Origin: Candidatus Aminicenantota bacterium
Lineage (GTDB): Bacteria > Acidobacteriota > Aminicenantia > Aminicenantales > Aminicenantaceae
Direction: 5' to 3'
DNA length: 7,721 nt
NCBI GenBank assembly: GCA_004378665.1
Contig: SOIA01000251.1
Location: forward strand, 1 to 7,721
The notes beneath the pieces are model-generated. The model made no database searches and was not told where the DNA came from. It was given only the letters and a program-made list of their open reading frames with translations. This document shows positions 1 to 5,224 of this stretch, one piece after another. The position numbers were made by a program, and so were the translations under genes. How positions within the stretch are numbered: position 1 is the first letter of the stretch; each line of letters begins with the position of its first letter.

Positions 1-3
1 ATC

Positions 4-46
4 GGATCATCAACAGTGAGGTCTGATCCCAATGTCGGATTGTTGA
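4..46. repeat. Two interleaved 6-bp inverted repeats
   Basis: GGATCA at 4-9 is the reverse complement of TGATCC at 24-29, and TCAACA at 10-15 is the reverse complement of TGTTGA at 41-46. The two pairs are interleaved, so they could form alternative hairpins or serve as protein-binding half-sites. Arms of 6 bp are short and can arise by chance. The region may also be the tail of something that begins before the window. No U-tract follows, so it does not look like a terminator. Confidence 0.25.
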
Positions 47-71
47 AATAAAGATATGTTTGCAATAAGAT
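43..71 (+). promoter_or_regulatory. Candidate sigma-70-type promoter for the dehydrogenase-transporter operon
   Basis: TTGAAA at 43-48 matches 5 of 6 bases of the -35 consensus. TAAGAT at 66-71 matches 4 of 6 of the -10 consensus, after a 17-base spacer. Transcription would start near 78 and give a leader of about 180 bases before the ATG at 261. One copy of the AAAGATATGT repeat (50-59) lies inside the spacer, where a bound regulator could interfere with polymerase. This is the best promoter-like match I see in 1-260, but the -10 is weak and nothing shows which sigma factor is used. Confidence 0.35.
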
Positions 72-214
72 AGAGCAGTCTGAAAATGGCAGGTCAAGAT
101 ACTTCCCTTAAAAATTTTAGGAGGAAGGGAGACGGTTCTGTATTCCACCTCGACTAAAAAACATCCTGGGGCCAAAGATATGTGGGATGATTCTGGGTCA
201 TGGACTCATATCTT
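50..214. repeat. Recurrent AAGATATG motif, two direct copies and one inverted
   Basis: AAAGATATGT occurs exactly at 50-59 and again at 174-183. The core AAGATATG occurs inverted as CATATCTT at 207-214. Its first six bases, AAGATA, also occur at 67-72 and 96-101, giving five AAGATA hexamers within about 165 bases. Single AAGATA copies do occur in the genes (AAG ATA codons), so the hexamer alone means little. The clustering and the repeated 8-10-mer in non-coding DNA are what stand out. The set may be operator half-sites, with the 175-182/207-214 pair an inverted site 32 bp centre to centre. The binding protein is unknown. Confidence 0.45.
102..127 (+). promoter_or_regulatory. Leader hairpin with a single bulge
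   Basis: Bases 102-113 can pair with 115-127. CTTCC at 102-106 pairs with GGAAG at 123-127, A122 is bulged, and C107 to A111 pair with T117 to G121 (including one G-U pair), leaving an A/T-rich loop. No run of T follows on either strand, so this is not an intrinsic terminator. The right arm contains AGGAGG at 119-124, a perfect Shine-Dalgarno core, but no ATG, GTG or TTG lies at a usable distance after it. A structural role in the leader is possible. Confidence 0.3.
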
Positions 215-222
215 CTCCAGGG
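164..222 (+). promoter_or_regulatory. Long bulged stem-loop in the 5' leader, candidate cis-regulatory RNA
   Basis: Bases 164-171 pair with 215-222, including the CCTGG/CCAGG core and G-U pairs at 164/222 and 170/216. Bases 172-174 are a 3-base bulge. Bases 175-182 (AAGATATG) then pair perfectly with 207-214 (CATATCTT). The 24-base apical loop can form an inner hairpin of ATGA (187-190) with TCAT (198-201). That gives a stem of about 16 bp, ending 26 bases before the Shine-Dalgarno of the dehydrogenase gene. I do not recognise it as a known riboswitch class. It may act as RNA structure, or its perfect 8-bp arms may be a DNA operator. Confidence 0.4.
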
Positions 223-241
223 AATAAGGTGCGTCTCTTTA

Positions 242-259
242 TTATAACGGAGGTTATAA
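242..259 (+). promoter_or_regulatory. Shine-Dalgarno displayed in the loop of a perfect palindrome
   Basis: TTATAAC (242-248) and GTTATAA (253-259) are perfect 7-bp inverted arms separated by the 4-base loop GGAG (249-252). The ribosome-binding sequence GGAGG is 249-253, seven bases before the ATG at 261, so this site decides the start of the dehydrogenase gene. As RNA, the hairpin would hold the Shine-Dalgarno in a tight loop and could reduce translation unless opened. As DNA, the 18-bp palindrome could be an operator. Which applies cannot be told from sequence. Confidence 0.55.
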
Positions 260-260
260 G

Positions 261-1673
261 ATGAAAATGTTAATCGGAAAGAAATGGGTGGATAAGGACG
301 AAAAAATTGATGTCCGTAATCCGTACGATGATGGACTCATCGACACAGTTCCCGCGGGAGACGTTGCTGATGTGGAAGCCGCTTTCCAGGCAGCTGAGGA
401 AGGATTTGAGATCAACCGCAATCTTCCTGTGCATGAGCGCATATCCATCCTTTACAAGACTGCAGAGATCATAAGGAGCCGCCAGGAAGACTTTGCGAAG
501 ATAATCGCCTCGGAAGGAAGCAAAACCATCAAGGAGGCCAGAAAAGAGGCCAGCCGCTGCATCGATACGATCATGATTTCTGCCGAGGAGGCGCGGCGGG
601 TCGTGGGAGAGACCATTCCCTTTGACAGCCGTGAAGGCTCGGAGAACAGACTGGGATACTATTACCGCTTTCCCATCGGGATCATCGTCGCCATCACACC
701 GTTCAATGATCCGTTGAACCTTGTGGCCCATAAAGTCGGACCGGCTATCGCGGGAGGAAATTCTGTGGTTCTCAAGCCTGCAACGGTCACTCCGCTCTCT
801 GCTTTGAAGCTGGGGGAGGCTTTTATCGAGGCTGGCCTTCCCTGGAAGATCTTGAACATCGTAACCGGCAAGGCCTCGAAGATCGGAGATGCCCTGGTGA
901 CAGATCCCCGGGGAAGGATGATTTCTTTCACCGGAGGAACTGAAGCTGGCCTGGACATCACCAAAAAAGCAGGTTTGAAGAAGATCGGGATGGAGCTGGG
1001 GTCGAACTCACCCGTGATCATCATGGATGATGCTGACCTCCCTCAGGCAGCGGAGCTTTCGGTTTCCGGTGCCTTCTGGGCTGTGGGACAGAACTGCATA
1101 GGAGTTCAGCGGATTTATATTCATGAGGCGGTCTATGATGAATTCGAGAAGATGTTCGTCGAGCACACGAAGAAAATAAAAGTTGGCCATCAACTGGATG
1201 AGGACACAGATATGGGACCCATGATCACCGAAGGGGAGGCGGCCCGGGTTGAGGAATGGATCAAGGAAGCCACGCAGGCGGGAGCAGAACTATTAACAGG
1301 CGGAAAGCGTGAGGGCACTCTCTTTGAGCCCACTGTATTCAGGAACATGCCCGACACAGCCAAACTGAACTGCGAGGAAGTTTTCGGGCCGGTTGTCAAT
1401 CTGTACAAAGTTTCCTCACTGGATGAAGCCATCAAGCTGGCCAACAGCGTGATATACGGGCTGCATGGGGCCATTTTCACCCGTTCTCTGGACAACGCTT
1501 TTAAGGCGATCAAGGGGCTCGATGTCGGTGGAGTGATGGTCAACGACTCCACGGACTACCGTATCGACATGATGCCTTTTGGCGGCGTGAAGTGGAGCGG
1601 CCTCGGCCGGGAGGGAATCAAATTCGCACTCCTGGAGATGACAGAGCCCAAAGTGGTTTGTTTTAATCTGTAG
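261..1673 (+). CDS. NAD(P)-dependent aldehyde dehydrogenase
   Basis: This 470-residue protein is a complete member of the aldehyde dehydrogenase superfamily, which oxidises an aldehyde to a carboxylate (or thioester) using NAD(P) in the cytoplasm. Landmarks in order are N149 in TPFND (oxyanion), K172 in LKPA (cofactor), the SFTGGTEAG loop at 222-230, general base E245 in MELGSNSP, catalytic C279 in GQNCIG, E373 in EEVFGP, and PFGGVKWSGLGREG at 439-452. All key residues are present. Length is normal for the family. The ATG at 261 follows GGAGG by seven bases; ATG at 267 is a less likely alternative. The GQNCIGVQR active-site context and the C-terminal DSTDYR stretch recall lactaldehyde, sulfolactaldehyde and phosphonoacetaldehyde dehydrogenase relatives, but I cannot fix the substrate. 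It is the first gene of the transporter operon, 17 bases before the binding protein, so the substrate probably derives from the imported compound. Confidence 0.93.
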   Translation: MKMLIGKKWVDKDEKIDVRNPYDDGLIDTVPAGDVADVEAAFQAAEEGFEINRNLPVHERISILYKTAEIIRSRQEDFAKIIASEGSKTIKEARKEASRCIDTIMISAEEARRVVGETIPFDSREGSENRLGYYYRFPIGIIVAITPFNDPLNLVAHKVGPAIAGGNSVVLKPATVTPLSALKLGEAFIEAGLPWKILNIVTGKASKIGDALVTDPRGRMISFTGGTEAGLDITKKAGLKKIGMELGSNSPVIIMDDADLPQAAELSVSGAFWAVGQNCIGVQRIYIHEAVYDEFEKMFVEHTKKIKVGHQLDEDTDMGPMITEGEAARVEEWIKEATQAGAELLTGGKREGTLFEPTVFRNMPDTAKLNCEEVFGPVVNLYKVSSLDEAIKLANSVIYGLHGAIFTRSLDNAFKAIKGLDVGGVMVNDSTDYRIDMMPFGGVKWSGLGREGIKFALLEMTEPKVVCFNL

Positions 1674-1690
1674 ATGGGAAAGTTGATGAT

Positions 1691-2707
1691 ATGAAAGTTC
1701 TCATGCATAGACTGTTGGTTTTATCTCTTGTCGTCCCTCTGGCGATCTGCCTTTCTTTCTTATCCTGCGGAAAACAAGAGCAGGAAGACACACAACAGGA
1801 GGGAGTGAAAAAAATTCAAATAGCGGTCATTCCCAAGGGCACGACCCATGAGTTCTGGAAGACCATCCATGCCGGAGCAGTCAAAGCCTCCAGGGAACTG
1901 GGAGTAGATATTATCTGGAAAGGGCCTCAGAAAGAGGATGACCGGGCGCAGCAAATTATGGTTGTCGAGGATTTTATCAACAGGGGAGTGGATGGAATAG
2001 TCCTTGCACCCTTGGATGACCGGGCCTTATGCCGACCAGTCCAGGATGCTGTCAGGGAGACTATTCCGGTGGTCATCATCGATTCCGAACTCCAGGGGGA
2101 GGACTTTGTCAGCTTTGTGGCCACGGACAACTACAAGGGCGGAGTGATCGCCGCAAGGAAGCTGGGCGAGCTGCTCGGAGGAAAAGGTGAGATATTCCTC
2201 ATCCGATACCAGGAAGGCTCGGCCAGCACCACCAAACGGGAAAACGGCTTTCTGGACACCATAACATCTGAATTCCCGGGTGTTTCCCTGCTCGTCCAAG
2301 ACCAGCATACCGGGGCGACGACAGAAACAGCCTACCAGTTAGCTGAAAACCTTATTGGACGGTTTCCGGAGGTGGAGGGCATCTTTTGTCCGAATGAATC
2401 GAGCACTTTCGGAACCCTCCGGGCGTTACAGGAATCACGATTGGCCGGAAAAATCAAATTTGTCGGTTTTGACAGCAGCCCGAAGCTGATTCAGGCTCTC
2501 AGAGACGGACATATCCATGGTCTTGTGCTCCAGAATCCGATGAGGATGGGGTATTTAGGGGTCAAGCAGATGGTCCTTCACCTGAGAGGTCAATCCATTG
2601 AAAGCCGGGTTGATACAGGAGTATATCTGGCCACACGGGAAAACATGGATGACACTGAAATGAAGAACCTTCTTGAACCTGATTTTGCCGCTTATCTGGA
2701 CCGATGA
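1691..2707 (+). CDS. Substrate-binding lipoprotein of a CUT2 (RbsB-like) ABC importer
   Basis: This 338-residue protein captures the ligand outside the membrane for the ATPase and permease encoded next. It starts with a short basic stretch, a hydrophobic segment at about 8-25, and C26 in FLSC as the likely lipidated cysteine. F at the -3 position is not the usual Leu, so the lipobox is relaxed. An acidic and Gln-rich linker (28-40) leads to a Peripla_BP_4/LacI-type two-lobe fold beginning KIQIAVIPKG. Aligned by eye with E. coli ribose-binding protein, D131, N235, D261 and Q281 match sugar-contacting D89, N190, D215 and Q235, and F55/W56 fall on the stacking aromatics. H53, A106, S132 and T181 replace N13, N64, R90 and R141. 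A ligand other than ribose is therefore likely. The ATG at 1691 has only a weak GGGAA upstream, so translation may be coupled to the dehydrogenase. The stop overlaps the next start by ATGA. Confidence 0.9.
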   Translation: MKVLMHRLLVLSLVVPLAICLSFLSCGKQEQEDTQQEGVKKIQIAVIPKGTTHEFWKTIHAGAVKASRELGVDIIWKGPQKEDDRAQQIMVVEDFINRGVDGIVLAPLDDRALCRPVQDAVRETIPVVIIDSELQGEDFVSFVATDNYKGGVIAARKLGELLGGKGEIFLIRYQEGSASTTKRENGFLDTITSEFPGVSLLVQDQHTGATTETAYQLAENLIGRFPEVEGIFCPNESSTFGTLRALQESRLAGKIKFVGFDSSPKLIQALRDGHIHGLVLQNPMRMGYLGVKQMVLHLRGQSIESRVDTGVYLATRENMDDTEMKNLLEPDFAAYLDR

Positions 2708-4215
2708 TTCAGAATCAGACTTCTTCGCCACTCCTCCAGATGAAAAACATCTCCAAGAATTTTGGGGCGACAAATGCCCTGGATGATGTCGATTTCGAGC
2801 TGAAGAGGGGGGAAGTGCACGCGTTGATCGGTGAGAACGGTGCAGGCAAGAGCACTCTGGTCAAGATATTGAGCGGAGCTCTGAAGGCTGATAAAGGGGG
2901 GATGCTTTTAGAAGATACGCCTTACTCTCCCTCGAATCCTCTGGATGGAAGACGGAGAGGAGTCTCGATGATCTACCAGGAACTCAATCTCGCCCCTCAT
3001 CTCACTGTTGAAGAGAACATCATGCTGGGGAAAGAGCTTCACTCCTGGGGTTTTGTGCGGCAGAAGGAGATGAGGGAAAAGGTCAAGGAGGCTTTGGAAT
3101 TCGTCAATCATCCGGAGATTTCCCCGGATGTTCCAGTGGGAAAGCTGAGTATCGGCGCAAGACAGGTTGTTGAGATAGCCCGGGCTCTGACGGGCCGGGC
3201 CACGGTCCTCGTCATGGACGAGCCGACAAGCTCACTTTCTCAAGAAGACAGTGCCCTTCTTTTCCAAATCATCGGAAGGCTCAAGGAACAGGGAGTGAGT
3301 GTCATCTATATCAGCCATTTCCTTGAAGAAGTCCAGGAGGTCGCGGACAGTTTCACTGTGCTGAGAGACGGAAAAAAGGTGGGCTCCGGCGAGATCAAGA
3401 ATGTCTCACTCGAGGAGCTCATCCGGTTGATGGTCGGGCAGAAGATCGATGAGATGTTTCCTCGGGTTGAACATGAGGTCGGAGATGAGCTGCTCACGCT
3501 AGAGAAATTAAAAGGAATACACATGCAGGATGAAGTGAGCCTCAGCTTGCACCGCGGTGAGATTGTCGGCCTGGCAGGCCTGATCGGAGCAGGACGGACG
3601 GAGTTGATGAGGGCGATATTCGGCCTGGATGCAGTGGTCGAGGGTTCGGTCAAAATTGCCTATCTATCGATGTCCCCAAGTTCTCCCTCGCAGAGGATTC
3701 GCCAGGGCATGGGTTATCTCAGCGAAGACAGGCAGGGCGAGGGATTGGCCCAGTCACGCTCTTTGGCGGACAATATTACCCTGAGTCATTTTCATCCCTA
3801 CACTCGTTTTGGCTTCCTCCGGCTGAAGAAAAGAAGAGCTGCCGTCCATGATTGGATCCGGAGGATGAAGATCAAGGCGCGGGATCCAGACCAGGCAGTC
3901 CTGAGTCTGTCCGGAGGGAATCAACAGAAAGTGGCCCTGGCCCGACTGCTTCATCAGGAGGCGGATATACTCCTCCTGGATGAGCCGACCCGGGGAATCG
4001 ATGTCGCCAGTAAATCCCAGATCTATGAATGGATAGGGCAGCTGGCTTCTCTGGGGAAGGCGATTCTTTTTGTCAGTTCTTATTTTCCGGAACTTCTGGG
4101 CATTTGCGACAGGATCGCTGTATTCCACCGCGGACAGTTGGTTGATATCCGGCCCTATTCCCAGTGGACAGCGCAGGGGATAATGGCGGCAGCCACTACG
4201 GGAAAGGCGGTTTAG
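2704..4215 (+). CDS. Double-domain ATPase of a CUT2 (RbsA/MglA-type) ABC importer
   Basis: This 503-residue cytoplasmic protein carries two fused nucleotide-binding domains and powers import through the downstream permease. Domain 1 has Walker A GENGAGKS (43-50), signature LSIGARQ (148-154), Walker B VLVMDEPT (168-175) and H-loop H205. Domain 2 has a degenerate Walker A GLIGAGRT (292-299) lacking the usual lysine, the strong signature LSGGNQQ (402-408) and Walker B LLLDEPT (423-429). It has no H-loop histidine (SSYFPE, 458-463). A degenerate second site is normal for RbsA/MglA proteins, as is the length of about 500, so the protein looks intact. The ATG at 2704 lies within the preceding stop (ATGA) and has only a poor Shine-Dalgarno, which suggests translational coupling. 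CUT2 systems usually import monosaccharides such as ribose, galactose, xylose or AI-2. The ATPase does not reveal which. Confidence 0.95.
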   Translation: MIQNQTSSPLLQMKNISKNFGATNALDDVDFELKRGEVHALIGENGAGKSTLVKILSGALKADKGGMLLEDTPYSPSNPLDGRRRGVSMIYQELNLAPHLTVEENIMLGKELHSWGFVRQKEMREKVKEALEFVNHPEISPDVPVGKLSIGARQVVEIARALTGRATVLVMDEPTSSLSQEDSALLFQIIGRLKEQGVSVIYISHFLEEVQEVADSFTVLRDGKKVGSGEIKNVSLEELIRLMVGQKIDEMFPRVEHEVGDELLTLEKLKGIHMQDEVSLSLHRGEIVGLAGLIGAGRTELMRAIFGLDAVVEGSVKIAYLSMSPSSPSQRIRQGMGYLSEDRQGEGLAQSRSLADNITLSHFHPYTRFGFLRLKKRRAAVHDWIRRMKIKARDPDQAVLSLSGGNQQKVALARLLHQEADILLLDEPTRGIDVASKSQIYEWIGQLASLGKAILFVSSYFPELLGICDRIAVFHRGQLVDIRPYSQWTAQGIMAAATTGKAV

Positions 4216-4218
4216 ACG

Positions 4219-5214
4219 ATGAAAAAAATGGATATTCCAGGTCTGCAAATAATAGGAAAAAAGAGGATTCAGTATGTCATCAGTTGGCTGGCACCGTTTT
4301 TGGGTTTGATGCTGGTGCTGGCCATATTTTCTTTGATGCCCGAAGTTCAGGATAGGTTCCTGCGAGTCAATAACTTCAAGAGTGTGGCGACTCAGTCGGT
4401 GATCGTGGCTCTGGGTGCTTTGGGCATGACTCTGATCATCATCAGCGGTGGGATCGATCTCTCTGCGGCCTCGAACATAGCTCTTTCCAGCGTTATCGTT
4501 GCCTTTGCCATCAATGCTGGCATCCCGCCGGTTGTGGCCATTGTGTTTGGAATTTTGACCGGAGGTCTTGTCGGATTTGTCAACGGGAGCTTGATCACGT
4601 CTTTGAGGCTGGTTCCCTTTATCGTCACACTGGGAATGCTGGGCATTGCCAGAGGAATAGCGAAATGGATCGCTGGAAACCAGAAGATCGATGCGCCTCT
4701 CACCTGGGTCAACGAGCTCATGGCCAGGCATCCCGAACCTCCATGGCTTTTGATGGCCCCTGGGGTGTGGATGATGATCATCCTGGCCGTGGTCATGGCT
4801 GTTGTCCTGCGGTATACGGTATTCGGCAGGCATGTCTTTGCTGTCGGCTCGAATGAGGCCACAGCCCGGCTCTGCGGCATCCGGACGAACAGGACGAAAA
4901 TCATCATCTATTCCGTTTCCGGACTTTTTTGTGGGCTCAGCGGCGTGATGCAGTTTTCGAGGCTGACAGTCGGTGACCCCACCGTTGCCGTCGGTCTGGA
5001 ACTGGATATCATTGCGGCTGTTGTCATCGGTGGAGGAAGTCTGCGTGGAGGAGAAGGAAGTATCCTCGGGTCTATGGTGGGGGTGTTCATCATGTCCTTC
5101 CTAAGGAACGGAAGCACGATGATGGGCTGGCCCAACTACATCCAGGAGATCATCATCGGTGCGATCATTATCGTGGCCGTGAGCTTGGATCAGCTCCGCC
5201 ACCGCCGCCCTTAA
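4219..5214 (+). CDS. Inner-membrane permease of a CUT2 (RbsC-type) ABC importer
   Basis: This 331-residue membrane protein forms the translocation channel, presumably as a homodimer with the double-domain ATPase. It is strongly hydrophobic, with membrane segments near 19-39, 57-76, 87-125 (probably two), 130-150, 177-198, 227-247, 263-298 (probably two) and 306-322. Family motifs are GGIDLS (77-82), the ATPase-coupling loop GRHVFAVGSNEATARLCGI (203-221), and GGGSLRGGEG with GSMVG (271-288). Length fits the BPD_transp_2 family. The ATG at 4219 is three bases after the ATPase stop. GGAAAGG at 4201-4207 is an acceptable though distant ribosome site, and an in-frame ATG at 4228 is the only close alternative. 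It is the last gene of the operon. A single permease gene implies a homodimer rather than a heterodimeric channel. Confidence 0.94.
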   Translation: MKKMDIPGLQIIGKKRIQYVISWLAPFLGLMLVLAIFSLMPEVQDRFLRVNNFKSVATQSVIVALGALGMTLIIISGGIDLSAASNIALSSVIVAFAINAGIPPVVAIVFGILTGGLVGFVNGSLITSLRLVPFIVTLGMLGIARGIAKWIAGNQKIDAPLTWVNELMARHPEPPWLLMAPGVWMMIILAVVMAVVLRYTVFGRHVFAVGSNEATARLCGIRTNRTKIIIYSVSGLFCGLSGVMQFSRLTVGDPTVAVGLELDIIAAVVIGGGSLRGGEGSILGSMVGVFIMSFLRNGSTMMGWPNYIQEIIIGAIIIVAVSLDQLRHRRP

Positions 5215-5224
5215 GATGCGACCC
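5215..5224. other. Ten-base convergent junction without a visible terminator
   Basis: The permease stop (TAA, 5212-5214) and the stop of the opposing PLP-enzyme gene (complement of 5225-5227) are separated by ten bases. I find no stem followed by a T-tract on either strand nearby. The only small stem, GAGCT/AGCTC at 5181-5196, lies within the permease gene and has no T-run. Transcripts may end inside the opposing genes or rely on Rho. Confidence 0.6.

Noticed and set aside
86..157. 23-codon plus-strand ORF in the leader, possible leader peptide
   Set aside because: It follows the candidate promoter, but there is no Shine-Dalgarno before its ATG, no run of a regulatory amino acid, and nothing to show it is translated.
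180..227. 15-codon ORF (MWDDSGSWTHIFSRE) within the long leader stem, with GGGG eight bases upstream
   Set aside because: The ribosome site is poor and would itself be buried in the stem. Two tryptophans are too few to argue for Trp attenuation, and the downstream genes are not biosynthetic for tryptophan.
243..248. TATAAC as a -10 box directly before the dehydrogenase gene
   Set aside because: It matches 5 of 6 bases, but no -35-like hexamer lies 16-18 bases upstream, and transcription from it would remove the good ribosome site.
3577..3600. Degenerate Walker A in the second ATPase domain as evidence of a broken gene
   Set aside because: The missing lysine at this site is a regular feature of RbsA/MglA proteins, and the rest of the domain is intact.
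3754..4833. 359-codon open frame on the minus strand, antisense to the ATPase and permease genes
   Set aside because: It is rich in His, Gln, Asp and Arg with no recognisable domain, as expected from the complement of hydrophobic membrane-protein codons, and it lies over two well-supported genes.
5181..5196. GAGCT/AGCTC hairpin near the operon end as a terminator
   Set aside because: It has only five base pairs, lies inside the permease coding region, and no T-tract follows on either strand.
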